This document shows, in pieces, positions 7,934 to 15,925 of a DNA stretch of 30,138 nucleotides; the first letter of the stretch is position 1, and each line of letters starts with the position of its first letter. The notes below the pieces were generated by a model. It was not told the DNA's origin, did not search any database, and saw nothing but the letters and a program-made list of their open reading frames with translations. Both the position numbers and the translations under genes were made by a program. The stretch comes from an uncultured Paracoccus sp. Lineage in GTDB: Bacteria; Pseudomonadota; Alphaproteobacteria; Rhodobacterales; Rhodobacteraceae. Location: positions 1 through 30,138 of the forward strand of contig CAKTBJ010000035.1 in NCBI GenBank assembly GCA_934533075.1. Direction: 5' to 3'.

Positions 7934-9142
7934 ATGACCGACTTCCGAACCATTGACGACCTGGACATGGCGGGCAAGGCCGTGCTGGTGCGGGTGGACC
8001 TGAACGTGCCGATGGAGGGGGGCCGCGTCACCGACACCACCCGCATCGACAAGATCGTGCCCACGGTCAAGGACATCCAGGCGCGCGGCGGCAAGCCGGT
8101 GCTGCTGGCGCATTTCGGCCGCCCCAAGGGTCAGCGGGTCGAGGCCGACAGCCTGCGCCAGATCGTCCCGGCGCTGGAAGCGGCCCTTGGCCAGCCCGTC
8201 GCCTTCGCCGAGGAGGCCGTGGGCGGCGCCGCCAAGCGCGCCGTGGCGGCGCTGGCCGAGGGCGACGTGCTGCTGCTGGAAAACACCCGCTTCTATCCCG
8301 GCGAGGAGGAGAACGACGCCACCTTCGCCGCCTCGCTGGCCGCGCTGGGCGAGGTCTATGTGAACGACGCCTTTTCGGCCGCGCATCGCGCGCATGCCTC
8401 GACCGAGGGGCTGGCGCGGCTGCTGCCCGCGGGCGCCGGCCGGCTGATGGAGGCCGAGCTGAAGGCGCTGGAGGCCGCGCTGGGCAATCCGGCGCGGCCG
8501 GTGGTCGCGGTGGTGGGCGGGGCCAAGGTCTCGACCAAGCTGGACCTGCTGGCCAACCTGATCGAGAAGGTGGACCATCTGGTGATCGGCGGCGGCATGG
8601 CCAACACTTTCCTTTATGCGCAAGGGGTTGCCGTGGGACGGTCCCTGGCCGAGCATGACATGGCCGACACCGCCCGCGCGATCATGGAAAAGGCCGCCGC
8701 GCGCGGCTGCGCGCTGCACCTGCCCGTCGACATCGTGGTGGCGCGCGAATTCGCCGCCAACGCCCCCAGCGAGACGCTGCCCGCCGATGCCTGCCCGGAC
8801 GACGCGATGATTCTGGATGCCGGGCCGCAGACGGTGGCGGCGATTTCGGCGGTGTTCGCGGAATGCCGCACGCTGATCTGGAACGGCCCGCTGGGCGCCT
8901 TCGAGATTCCGCCCTTCGATGCCGCCACCGATGCCGCCGCCCGCGAGGCCGCGCGGCTGACGCGCGAGGGGGGGCTGGTCTCCGTCGCCGGCGGCGGCGA
9001 TACCGTCGCGGCGCTGAACAAGGCCGGGGTTGCGGTGGATTTCACCTATATTTCAACGGCTGGCGGCGCTTTCCTCGAATGGATGGAGGGCAAGGCCCTG
9101 CCCGGCGTCGCCGCGCTGGAGGAAGCCGCCGCCCGGCGTTGA
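7934..9142 (+). CDS. pgk: Phosphoglycerate kinase
   Basis: This 402-residue glycolytic / gluconeogenic enzyme moves phosphate between 1,3-bisphosphoglycerate and ADP. The motifs are [22 protein letters not shown] near the N-terminus (substrate site), [10 protein letters not shown], the nucleotide-site segment [12 protein letters not shown] followed by [10 protein letters not shown], and C-terminal [13 protein letters not shown]. Length and order are normal. The ATG at 7934 ([11 protein letters not shown]) matches the family N-terminus; an ATG nine codons earlier is possible but adds residues the family lacks. It converges on a sulfotransferase-like gene with a gap of one base, and a class I aldolase lies beyond that gene, so two steps of central carbon metabolism sit close together. 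Confidence 0.97.
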   Translation: MTDFRTIDDLDMAGKAVLVRVDLNVPMEGGRVTDTTRIDKIVPTVKDIQARGGKPVLLAHFGRPKGQRVEADSLRQIVPALEAALGQPVAFAEEAVGGAAKRAVAALAEGDVLLLENTRFYPGEEENDATFAASLAALGEVYVNDAFSAAHRAHASTEGLARLLPAGAGRLMEAELKALEAALGNPARPVVAVVGGAKVSTKLDLLANLIEKVDHLVIGGGMANTFLYAQGVAVGRSLAEHDMADTARAIMEKAAARGCALHLPVDIVVAREFAANAPSETLPADACPDDAMILDAGPQTVAAISAVFAECRTLIWNGPLGAFEIPPFDAATDAAAREAARLTREGGLVSVAGGGDTVAALNKAGVAVDFTYISTAGGAFLEWMEGKALPGVAALEEAAARR

Positions 9143-9143
9143 T

Positions 9144-9914
9144 TCAGAACGGATAACCCAGGGCCGCCTCGGTCTCGCGGTCAAGGGTGGCATACAGGAA
9201 ATCCCGGTCGGCCTCGGTAAAGGCCGGCTGGGGGTCGCGGTCGCTCCCCTCGACCGCGCGCCCGAAGCGGCCGAGGTTTTCCGTCGGCAGATCAAGCCGC
9301 TCCACGTCATGTTCGATGTCGTAGAAGGTGGCCAGCTCCGACAGGAAGCGCGCCGGCTCGGCCAGCACGGCTTCATGGCGCAGCAGCACCGCATTGCACG
9401 CGCGGTTGCGCAGCCCGAGGAAGGCGCGGTTCTTGGCGTTGCGCAGCAGCACGGGGTTGTCGAAAGGCAGGCCGGTATAAGGCTCGCGGTCCAGCTGGAT
9501 CGGCATGCCGCGCGCACCCGGCCCCTTGGCCTCCTTCGGGCTGAGGTCCATATCCCGAAATGTTTCAAATCGTTGACGCAGGAAGGTCGAGAAACTCACG
9601 TTCCGGTCGCGCATGGGCACGTGCCAGGGCTTGCGATACAGCGACAGCAGCCACGGCTCGGGCGCACGGAAGCAGGTGATCAGCAGGTCCTCGCGCCGCA
9701 CCACCTCGAAGCCCGGAAAGCCGTGCTTCCAGCCATATTCGGCGGTATGCGGGGCGGCGACGTGGCGTTCCATCAGCACGCGCAGGAAATTGGTGCCGGA
9801 GGCGCGCTCGCCGCGCACCTGATGGCGCTGGACGGGCAGCGCATCGGCGCGGCGCTGGAACTCCCAGCCGTCGCGGGCCAGGTCGCCCTGCCGGATCATC
9901 GCCTCGCCTGCCAT
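9144..9914 (-). CDS. Sulfotransferase-like protein
   Basis: This protein of about 256 residues carries GERASGTNFL at 35-44, which matches the PAPS 5'-phosphosulfate-binding loop (RSGTNFL type), and CFRAPEPWLLSLYRKPW at about 81-97, which matches the 3'-phosphate-binding R-x-P-x-x-W-x-x-S pattern. It probably transfers sulfate from PAPS to an unknown acceptor such as a polysaccharide or lipid. Other in-frame ATGs lie upstream at 9926 and 9971; I chose 9914 because a GGGGGAT stretch lies just upstream, and this is uncertain. It sits on the minus strand between pgk and the aldolase gene, with which it has no obvious functional link, so it is probably an insertion. Confidence 0.65.
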   Translation of the reverse strand: MAGEAMIRQGDLARDGWEFQRRADALPVQRHQVRGERASGTNFLRVLMERHVAAPHTAEYGWKHGFPGFEVVRREDLLITCFRAPEPWLLSLYRKPWHVPMRDRNVSFSTFLRQRFETFRDMDLSPKEAKGPGARGMPIQLDREPYTGLPFDNPVLLRNAKNRAFLGLRNRACNAVLLRHEAVLAEPARFLSELATFYDIEHDVERLDLPTENLGRFGRAVEGSDRDPQPAFTEADRDFLYATLDRETEAALGYPF

Positions 9915-9971
9915 CGTATCCCCCATCCCGACGCGCGGACCATATCCGCCGATCCGCGCCCCGGCCAGCAC

Positions 9972-9985
9972 TGTTAGCGCAACCC
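9972..9985 (+). promoter_or_regulatory. Possible CceR-like LacI-family operator upstream of the aldolase gene
   Basis: TGTTAGCGCAACCC begins 76 bp before the aldolase ATG. It agrees at 11 of 14 positions with the palindrome TGTTAGCGCTAACA, which I recall as the site of CceR, a LacI-family regulator of central carbon metabolism in Rhodobacter relatives. The left half-site is complete and the right half is degraded. Position and gene function fit, but the consensus is from memory. Confidence 0.3.
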
Positions 9986-10047
9986 CGATTGCCCCCCGCG
10001 CGCCCGCGTCCTATGGGGGCGCAACGGTTTTCACGCAGGAGAAGACG

Positions 10048-10977
10048 ATGAAGGTCACCGATACGGTCAGGAAGATTCTCGCCAATTACGAAGGGGAAAA
10101 CCCCGGCGTCAAAGCCAATCTCTGCCGCATGCTGATGACCGGCCATCTGGCGGGCACGGGCAAGATGATCATCCTGCCGGTGGACCAGGGCTTCGAGCAC
10201 GGCCCGGCCCGCAGCTTCGCCAAGAACCCGGCGGCCTATGACCCGCATTATCATTACCAGCTGGCCATCGACGCCGGGCTGAACGCCTATGCCGCGCCGC
10301 TGGGCATGCTGGAGGCCGGGGCCGATACCTTCGCCGGCCAGATCCCCACCATCCTGAAATGCAACAGCGCCAACAGCCTGATGTCGGGCACCGCCGGCAA
10401 GAACCAGGCGGTGACGGCCAGCGTCGACGACGCGCTGCGGCTGGGTTGCGCGGCCATCGGCTTCACCATCTATCCGGGTTCGGACATGGCGCTGGACATG
10501 TTCGAGGAAATCTCGGCCATGCGCGCCGAGGCCGCCGCCGTGGGCATCCCGACGGTGATCTGGTCCTATCCGCGCGGCGAGGCGATCAGCAAGGACGGCG
10601 AGACCGCCATCGACATCGCCGCCTATGCCGCGCAGATCGCGGCGCTGCTGGGCGCGCATGTCATCAAGATCAAGCTCTCGACCGACCATCTGGAACTGGG
10701 CGAAGCGAAAAAGGTCTACGAAGACCAGAAGATCGACGTGGCGACGCAGGCCGCCCGCGTGGCGCATTGCATGCAGTCGGCCTTCAACGGCCGGCGGCTG
10801 GTGGTGTTCTCGGGCGGGGCGGCCAAGGGGGCGGATGCGGTCTATGACGACGCCCGCGCCATCCGCGACGGCGGCGGCAACGGCTCGATCATCGGCCGCA
10901 ACAGCTTCCAGCGCTCGCGCGAGGATGCGCTGGCGATGCTGGCCAAGCTGGTCGAGATCTACAAGGGCAACGCCTGA
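10048..10977 (+). CDS. fbaB: Class I fructose-bisphosphate aldolase, DhnA/FbaB type
   Basis: This 309-residue enzyme of the DeoC/FbaB (archaeal-type class I) family splits fructose 1,6-bisphosphate into two trioses through a Schiff base. Family features are ILPVDQGFEHGPARSF at about 42-57, the segment HVIKIKLSTDH holding the likely Schiff-base lysine (207 or 209), and GGAAKG plus GSIIGRNSFQR as the C-terminal phosphate-binding loops. The start is fixed by a CAGGAGAAG ribosome-binding site 6 nt upstream. It is a single-gene unit with a possible CceR-like site upstream and two hairpins downstream, and works in the same pathway as the nearby pgk. Confidence 0.93.
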   Translation: MKVTDTVRKILANYEGENPGVKANLCRMLMTGHLAGTGKMIILPVDQGFEHGPARSFAKNPAAYDPHYHYQLAIDAGLNAYAAPLGMLEAGADTFAGQIPTILKCNSANSLMSGTAGKNQAVTASVDDALRLGCAAIGFTIYPGSDMALDMFEEISAMRAEAAAVGIPTVIWSYPRGEAISKDGETAIDIAAYAAQIAALLGAHVIKIKLSTDHLELGEAKKVYEDQKIDVATQAARVAHCMQSAFNGRRLVVFSGGAAKGADAVYDDARAIRDGGGNGSIIGRNSFQRSREDALAMLAKLVEIYKGNA

Positions 10978-10989
10978 TTTCAACGGCCT

Positions 10990-11025
10990 GACCGGAGGAC
11001 CGCGCCGCTGTGCGGTCTTCCGGTC
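10990..11025 (+). terminator. Long hairpin after the aldolase gene
   Basis: A 14-bp stem pairs GACCGGAGGACCGC with GCGGTCTTCCGGTC (one G-U pair) across an 8-nt loop, starting 13 nt after the aldolase stop. No U-tract follows, so it may protect the 3' end or act with Rho rather than terminate alone. Confidence 0.55.
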
Positions 11026-11084
11026 GAGGCGCCTCGCATCGCGGCAAGGCCCGGCCTTCCGGTCCATGCGGGCGATGCCCCCTG

Positions 11085-11111
11085 AAAGCCCCGCCACCGC
11101 GCGGGGCTTTT
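11085..11111 (+). terminator. Intrinsic terminator upstream of the methyltransferase gene
   Basis: AAAGCCCCGC, loop CACCGC, GCGGGGCTTT form a 10-bp perfect stem followed by another T. It is the second hairpin after the aldolase gene and is the better intrinsic terminator. Confidence 0.82.
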
Positions 11112-11159
11112 CCATTGGTGCGGCTTGGGGCAGGCTGGCCCCGGCTGCGGAGGGGGATC

Positions 11160-11909
11160 ATGGCATCGGTGAACTGGTTCGATCGGGGCGGCGGCGCCTA
11201 TGCGCAATTCCGCCCGGACTATCCGCCGGAACTGGCCGAGGCCCTGGCCGGGCTGGCGCCGCGCCGCGATCTCGCGGTGGATGTGGGGTGCGGCTCGGGG
11301 CAGTTGACGGCGCAGCTTGGCGATCATTTCGCGCAGGTGGTGGGCCTCGATCCCAGCGAGGCGCAGATCGCCAATGCCCGCCCGCATCCGCGCCTGCGCT
11401 ATCGGGTGGCCCCTGCGGAGGCGCTGCCGCTGGCGGACGGCATGGCGGACCTGATCACCGCCGCGCAGGCCGCGCATTGGTTCGACCGCCTCGCCTTCTA
11501 TGCCGAGGCCCGCCGCATCGCCGCGCCGGGCGCGGCGATCGCGCTGATCAGCTATGGCGTGATGGCGATTGCGGATGCGGCGTTGAACGCCCGCTTCCTG
11601 CGCTTCTACCATGACGAGATCGGCCCGTTCTGGCCGCCCGAGCGCAAGCTGGTCGATGGCGGCTATGCCGGGATCGGGTTTCCCTTTTCGCCGCTGCCGG
11701 CGCCGGCCTTGTCGATCACCCGCGACTGGGATCTGGCGGCGTTCATGGGCTACCTGTCCACCTGGTCCGCGACCCGCAGCGCGCGCGAGGCCGGGCATGG
11801 GGCGGTGCTGACCCGGTTCGCGGCGGAATTCGCGCCCCTCTGGGGCGATCCGGCGCGGGTGCGGCGGGTGGACTGGCCCATCGCGATGCGGCTGGGGCGG
11901 CTCGAATGA
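11160..11909 (+). CDS. Class I SAM-dependent methyltransferase
   Basis: This 249-residue protein has a Rossmann-type methyltransferase fold: motif I VDVGCGSGQ at 40-48 (SAM binding), VVGLDPSEAQI for the acidic strand-2 position, and ADLITAAQAAHWFD for the post-II region, as in the UbiE/Methyltransf_11 group. The C-terminal half is specific and includes a WSATRSAREAG segment often seen in small-molecule methyltransferases of this kind. The substrate cannot be told from sequence. A GGAGGGGGAT site just before the ATG fixes the start. It converges on the nitronate monooxygenase-like gene. Confidence 0.85.
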   Translation: MASVNWFDRGGGAYAQFRPDYPPELAEALAGLAPRRDLAVDVGCGSGQLTAQLGDHFAQVVGLDPSEAQIANARPHPRLRYRVAPAEALPLADGMADLITAAQAAHWFDRLAFYAEARRIAAPGAAIALISYGVMAIADAALNARFLRFYHDEIGPFWPPERKLVDGGYAGIGFPFSPLPAPALSITRDWDLAAFMGYLSTWSATRSAREAGHGAVLTRFAAEFAPLWGDPARVRRVDWPIAMRLGRLE

Positions 11910-11924
11910 GTGGAGATCATGCGT

Positions 11925-12905
11925 TCAATCATCTGAAATGGCTGACCTGTCCGCGATGATCCTCGCCGCCTCGACCGACAGCCGCGCGAGGATGTCCCCC
12001 GCCGGCGGGGCGTCGTAGATCAGCCCCACCGCCTCGCCCATGACGGCGGCGCCGTGGCGGGCATCCCCGGCGGTTTGCGCGGCCACGAACGCCGCGCGCA
12101 GGGCCGCCGCCTCCGGCCGGCGCAGGTGGTCGGCGTCGCGGTGCCATTCGGCGGTGAAGTCCGAGGCGATCACGCGGATGTCGACCCCCTCCGGCCAGTC
12201 CAGCCCCCGCGCCGCGTCGACCGATTCCGTGCGCAGCGTCGCATCCCCGCGCGCCGCCAGCGCCGCCGCCTGAAAGCCGGGTGGCGAGAGCGATTCGGCG
12301 CTGACCGCCAGCCGCGTGCCGACCAGCACGCCTTCCGCGCCCAGCATCAGCGCCGCCGCCAGCCCGCGCCCGTCGGCGATGCCGCCGGCGGCCAGCAGCA
12401 GCACCTCGGGCGCGCGGGCGGCCAGCAGGTCGGCCACCTCCGGCACCAGCGTCAGGGTGGCGCGGCGCCCGCCATGCCCGCCGGCCTCCGATCCCTGCGC
12501 GACGATCACCCGCGCGCCCGCATCCAGCGCCGCGCGCGCATGGTCCAGCGCCTGCACCTGACAGATCAGCGGCACTTTCGCGGCATGGATCGCAGGCGCG
12601 AACGGCGCCGGATCACCGAAGGACAGCATCACCGCCTGCGGATGCCGGGCCAGCGCCGCCTCCAGCAGCGGCTGGCTCAGCCGCCAGGTGATGAAGCCGA
12701 TGCCGATGGGCGCGCCCGCCGCCAGCGCCCATTCCCGCGCGATCCAGCCGGGATCGCCATAGCCGCCGCCCAGCAACCCCAGCCCCCCGGCCCGCGCTAC
12801 CGCCGCCGCCAGCGCCCCGCCGCTGACCCCGGCCATCGGCGCCAGCGCCACCGGATACGCCAGCCCGAAGGCGCGGGTGAAGCGGGTGGCCAGAGGGGTG
12901 CTCAC
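11925..12905 (-). CDS. Nitronate monooxygenase / 2-nitropropane dioxygenase-family flavoprotein
   Basis: This 326-residue FMN-binding TIM-barrel protein has the family start YPVALAPMAGVSGGALAAAVARAGGLGLLGGGY, and the FMN-phosphate region GSEAGGHGG at 138-146 followed by VLLLAAGGIADG and GAEGVLVGTRL. Members oxidise alkyl nitronates or act as enoyl reductases, so the true substrate is open. The start is GTG at 12905, which overlaps the redoxin stop by 4 nt (GTGA), showing translational coupling. The two gene products may share a redox-protection role, but that is inference. Confidence 0.87.
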   Translation of the reverse strand: MSTPLATRFTRAFGLAYPVALAPMAGVSGGALAAAVARAGGLGLLGGGYGDPGWIAREWALAAGAPIGIGFITWRLSQPLLEAALARHPQAVMLSFGDPAPFAPAIHAAKVPLICQVQALDHARAALDAGARVIVAQGSEAGGHGGRRATLTLVPEVADLLAARAPEVLLLAAGGIADGRGLAAALMLGAEGVLVGTRLAVSAESLSPPGFQAAALAARGDATLRTESVDAARGLDWPEGVDIRVIASDFTAEWHRDADHLRRPEAAALRAAFVAAQTAGDARHGAAVMGEAVGLIYDAPPAGDILARLSVEAARIIADRSAISDD

Positions 12906-13357
12906 GCCGGCGCCTCCAGCATCAGCTGCATGATATGCGCGCCGATGGCGAGGTCGGGCACCTGCCCCAGATGCCGCGCCCGGATGCGGCCGTCGCGGCC
13001 GACCAGCACCAGCGTCGGCGTGCCTTCCAGCCCCCAGGCGCGCATGGTGCGGGGCATGCCGCTGTCGCCGGCCGCGTCCACCGCCACCGGGAAACCGATG
13101 CGGTATTCGTGCAGGAAGGCTTCCAGGGCAACGGGTTGCATGGCGGCATGATGCTCGAAGACGGAATGCAGCCCGATCACCGCCACCTTGTCGCGGTCGA
13201 AGGTCGCGGCGATGCGGCTCGCCTGCGGCAACCCGTGCGAGACGCAGCCGGGGCAAAGCATCTGGAACACCTCGACCACCAGAACCCGGCCGAGAAAATC
13301 CTCCAGCCCCGATGCGCCGCGGGCGTTGAACCATTGCGAGACATGAAAGGGCGGCAT
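12902..13357 (-). CDS. Thioredoxin-fold redoxin with CPGC motif
   Basis: This 151-residue protein has a thioredoxin/AhpC-TSA-like fold: VLVVEVFQMLCPGC with Cys 35 and Cys 38 at the redox site, FDRDKVAVIGLHSVFEHH in the middle, and the cis-proline segment EGTPTLVLVGRDG. There is no signal peptide, so it probably acts in the cytoplasm as a disulfide reductase or peroxiredoxin-like protein. CPGC is an uncommon active-site dipeptide for TlpA/redoxin proteins. A strong AAGGAGG site precedes the ATG. It is the first gene of a two-gene operon with the nitronate monooxygenase-like gene. The 636 bp upstream hold only repeats. Confidence 0.82.
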   Translation of the reverse strand: MPPFHVSQWFNARGASGLEDFLGRVLVVEVFQMLCPGCVSHGLPQASRIAATFDRDKVAVIGLHSVFEHHAAMQPVALEAFLHEYRIGFPVAVDAAGDSGMPRTMRAWGLEGTPTLVLVGRDGRIRARHLGQVPDLAIGAHIMQLMLEAPA

Positions 13358-13489
13358 GGCGGGGACCTCCTTGGCGCTGGCCGGCAGGATAGCAGGTTTC
13401 GTTGCCGCCGTCCCGGACGATGCGGCCCGGCCCGCTTTCCCGCCATCGCATCGGCCGCCCCGGCCGGCACCATCCGCGTCCCGTGCCGT

Positions 13490-13790
13490 CCTCGATGCCG
13501 GACCACCCACCTGTGCCCGCACCCAGGCGCAGCCCGATGGTTCCCGGCACAACGGCCTCCTCTCACCGTGCCCATGCACCCCCTCGATGCCGAACCACCC
13601 GCCTGCCCCGCCATAAGGCACGGCCCGGCCCGACCCGATGGCACTCGGCACGGCGATCCGCATCGTTGCCGGCCTCGCGCGCGCCCTCGATGCCGAACCA
13701 CCCGCCTGCGCCCGCACCCAGGCGCAGCCCGTCCCGCCCCGATGGCACTCGGCGCAACGATCCGCATCGTTGCCGGCCTCGCGCCCCCGA
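13490..13790. repeat. Three diverged tandem repeats of about 92-103 bp with conserved hairpins
   Basis: Units begin near 13490, 13582 and 13685, each opening with CCTCGATGCCGAACCACCC or a close variant. Copies 2 and 3 are alike over nearly the whole 103 bp. Two hairpins recur. The first is CTGCGCC with GGCGCAG across 8 nt; in copy 1 it is CTGTGCC, which still pairs through G-U. The second is CAACGAT, CCGC, ATCGTTG in copy 3, with a near-perfect version in copy 2. All lie in the non-coding stretch between the redoxin and cobC genes. No open frame on either strand looks real. Confidence 0.7.
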
Positions 13791-13873
13791 CAACGCCCCC
13801 ACCCGATCCCGCCGGTCGCATCCCCATGCCGTGACGCCCACGCGATCCGCCGCCCCGCCCCGCAAGGCGGCGC

Positions 13874-13923
13874 GCGGCGCATGCCGCCGCGGGCCGGGTG
13901 ACCTCGACGGCCGCCCGGCCCGC
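13874..13923 (+). repeat. Two-hairpin REP-like element, copy 1
   Basis: Hairpin 1 is GCGGC, loop GCAT, GCCGC. After a 1-nt linker comes a 15-bp hairpin (13889-13923) with pentaloop TCGAC, holding one A-C mismatch and one G-U pair. The same design recurs at 28571-28620 and, inverted, at 28334-28385. It lies 70 bp before cobC. Confidence 0.75.
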
Positions 13924-13993
13924 CCTCACCGGTTGACAACGCCGCCGCAAGCCCCGACTGAAACGCCACCGATCCGGCCAGAGGAGGCGCGAG

Positions 13994-14554
13994 GTGACGC
14001 AAACGCGGTTGCTGCTGGTGCGCCATGCGCCTTCGCTGCATGGCGGCGCGCTGGCCGGGCGGCGCGACGTGCCCGCCGATACCGCCGAGACCCCGGCGCT
14101 GGCCGCCATCCGCGCCCGGCTGGCCGATCCTGTGCCGCCGCTGACGCTGGTCAGCCCGGCGCGGCGCTGCCTCTGGACTGCCTGCGCCATCTCGCAAAGC
14201 CCGGAATGCCGCGCCGATCCGCGCCTGCTCGAACAGGATTTCGGCGCATGGGAGGGGCTGCCCTTCGACCGCATCCCCGACCTCGGCCCGCTGCCCGCCA
14301 CGGCTCTGGCCGAACACCGCCCCCCCGGCGGCGAGAGCTTTGCCGACATGGCCGCCCGCGCCCGCCCCGCGCTGGAAGCCGCCACCGGCACCGTGGCCGT
14401 CATCGCCCATGCCGGCACGGTGCGGGCGGCGCTGTCGCTGGTGGTCGGCCCGGCGGCGCTGGGCTTCGCCGTCGTGCCGCTGTCGCTGACGATCATCACC
14501 CGCGGCGGCGGCCGCTGGTCCGTCGAATGCGTCAACGAGGGCGGCGTGAAATGA
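13994..14554 (+). CDS. cobC: Histidine phosphatase, probable alpha-ribazole phosphatase (CobC)
   Basis: This 186-residue phosphoglycerate-mutase-like phosphatase has the catalytic motif LLVRHAP with His 11 (RHA in place of the usual RHG), a second His in VIAHAGT, and LVSPARRC. In cobalamin synthesis CobC removes phosphate from alpha-ribazole phosphate or adenosylcobalamin phosphate. The assignment to this role rests on its coupling to cobD: the two genes overlap by 4 nt (ATGA). The start is GTG, preceded by AGAGGAGG. No cobalamin riboswitch is visible upstream; the 5' region holds a REP-like element instead. Confidence 0.8.
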   Translation: MTQTRLLLVRHAPSLHGGALAGRRDVPADTAETPALAAIRARLADPVPPLTLVSPARRCLWTACAISQSPECRADPRLLEQDFGAWEGLPFDRIPDLGPLPATALAEHRPPGGESFADMAARARPALEAATGTVAVIAHAGTVRAALSLVVGPAALGFAVVPLSLTIITRGGGRWSVECVNEGGVK

Positions 14555-15489
14555 GCGGATTCGCCGCCCTGGCCCTGACCGGGCTGGCGCTGGACGCGCT
14601 GATCGGCTGGCCGGCGCCGCTGTATCGCCGCATCGGCCACCCCGTCACCTGGCTGGGCCGGCTGATCGCGGCCTGCGAAGCGCGGCTCAACCGCGGCGGG
14701 CCGGCGCGGCGGCTGGCCGGCGGCGCGCTGACCACCGCGCTCTGCGTGGCGCTGGCGGCGGGCGCGGGGCTGGCCGCGCATCTGGCGCTGCGCCCCTTGC
14801 CCTGTGGCTGGCTCATCGAGGGGCTGCTGTGCTGGCCGCTGATCGCCGCGCGGGCGATGTGGGATCACGTCGCCGCCGTGGCCCGGCCGCTGGCGCGCGC
14901 CGACCTGCCGGCGGCGCGGCGGGCGGTGGCCATGATCGTCGGCCGCGATGTCAGCCGCGCCGATGCCCCCGCCATCGCCCGCGCCGCGACGGAAAGCCTT
15001 GCCGAGAACGCCTCCGACGGCATCGTCGCGCCGCTGTTCTGGGCGGCGCTGGCCGGCCTGCCCGGCATCATGGCCTACAAGGCGGTCAACACGCTGGATT
15101 CGATGATCGGCCACCGCAATGCCCGCTATCTGCATTTCGGCCGGGTGGCGGCACGGCTGGACGATGCGGCCAACCTGATCCCCGCGCGGCTGACGGCCTT
15201 GCTGTTCGCCCTCGCCTCCCGCCGGCCCCTGGCGGCGCTGAAGGGCGCGTGGCGCGAGGCCGGGCATCACCGCTCGCCCAATGCCGGCTGGCCGGAGGCG
15301 GCGATGGCCCATGCCCTCGGGATGCGCCTTTCCGGTCCCCGGACCTATGGCGCGCGGGTCTCGGACGAGCCGTGGCTGAACGGCGACGCCCCCGATCCCG
15401 ATGCCGCCGGCCTGCGCGCCGGGCTGCGCCTGTTCGCGCGGGCGACGGGGCTGGCGGCGCTGATCCTCGCCGCGCTCGCGGCGACTTGA
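14551..15489 (+). CDS. cobD: Adenosylcobinamide-phosphate synthase (CobD/CbiB)
   Basis: This 312-residue inner-membrane protein attaches the aminopropanol (phosphate) arm to cobyric acid during vitamin B12 synthesis. Family motifs are clear: N-terminal LALDALIGWP and IGHPVTWLGRLI, ATESLAENASDGIVAPLFW at about 150-168, YKAVNTLDSMIGHRN, and FGRVAARLDDAANLIPAR. Several hydrophobic helices fit the family topology. It overlaps cobC by 4 nt, so they are co-translated. Its stop codon lies inside the likely rnpB promoter. Other cobalamin genes are not in the window. Confidence 0.94.
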   Translation: MSGFAALALTGLALDALIGWPAPLYRRIGHPVTWLGRLIAACEARLNRGGPARRLAGGALTTALCVALAAGAGLAAHLALRPLPCGWLIEGLLCWPLIAARAMWDHVAAVARPLARADLPAARRAVAMIVGRDVSRADAPAIARAATESLAENASDGIVAPLFWAALAGLPGIMAYKAVNTLDSMIGHRNARYLHFGRVAARLDDAANLIPARLTALLFALASRRPLAALKGAWREAGHHRSPNAGWPEAAMAHALGMRLSGPRTYGARVSDEPWLNGDAPDPDAAGLRAGLRLFARATGLAALILAALAAT

Positions 15490-15514
15490 CGCCGCCGCCC
15501 CGCGCCCGCATATC
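15486..15514 (+). promoter_or_regulatory. Probable rnpB promoter overlapping the cobD stop codon
   Basis: TTGACG (15486-15491), a 17-bp spacer and CATATC (15509-15514) place transcription start near 15521, which is exactly where RNase P helix P1 begins. The -35 hexamer overlaps the cobD stop codon. Confidence 0.7.
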
Positions 15515-15520
15515 CGGCTT

Positions 15521-15895
15521 GCGCGGATGGCCGGATGACCGTGGCCCGCAAGGGCCGAGGAAAGTCCGGACTCCACAAGGCGACGGTGCCGGGTAACGCC
15601 CGGCGGGGGCAACCCCAGGGAAAGCGCCACAGAGAACAGACCGCCCGCGCCTGCGCGGGCAAGGGTGAAACGGTGGGGTAAGAGCCCACCGCGGGGCCGG
15701 CAACGGTCCCGGCACGGCAAGCCCCACCGGGAGCAATGCCGAATAGGGATCGCGCGCGGGCAACCGCAGGCCGGCCTTGGCCCGGCGATCCGGGTTGGCA
15801 GCTTGACGCGGACCGGCAACGGTCCGTGCAGATGAATGGTCATCCAGGGGGGCCGCGGTCCCCCGGACAGAATCCGGCTTACAGGCCATCCGCGC
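15521..15895 (+). ncRNA. rnpB: RNase P RNA, bacterial type A
   Basis: This is the catalytic RNA that matures the 5' ends of tRNAs. The hallmark 5' core GAGGAAAGTCCGGACTCCAC is at 15557-15576 and the 3' core ACAGAATCCGGCTTACA at 15867-15883. The ends are set by helix P1: GCGCGGATGGCC at 15521-15532 pairs perfectly with GGCCATCCGCGC at 15884-15895. The length of about 375 nt fits the alphaproteobacterial type A form. Confidence 0.97.
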
Positions 15896-15902
15896 ATTTC
15901 CG

Positions 15903-15918
15903 CGCCCCTTCGGGGGCG
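15903..15918 (+). terminator. Hairpin just after rnpB
   Basis: CGCCCC, loop TTCG, GGGGCG form a 6-bp stem closed by a stable UUCG-type loop, 7 nt after RNase P helix P1. There is no U-tract, so it may mark the rnpB 3' end rather than be a classic terminator. Confidence 0.5.
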
Positions 15919-15925
15919 AAACCCC

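Noticed and set aside
13800..13993. Cobalamin riboswitch upstream of cobC
   Set aside because: The B12-box consensus (GCCACTG) and the expected long leader architecture were not found; the region holds a REP-like element.
13177..15897. A 906-codon minus-strand frame through the repeats, cobC, cobD and rnpB
   Set aside because: It crosses a structural RNA and two clear coding genes on the other strand and has no family resemblance.
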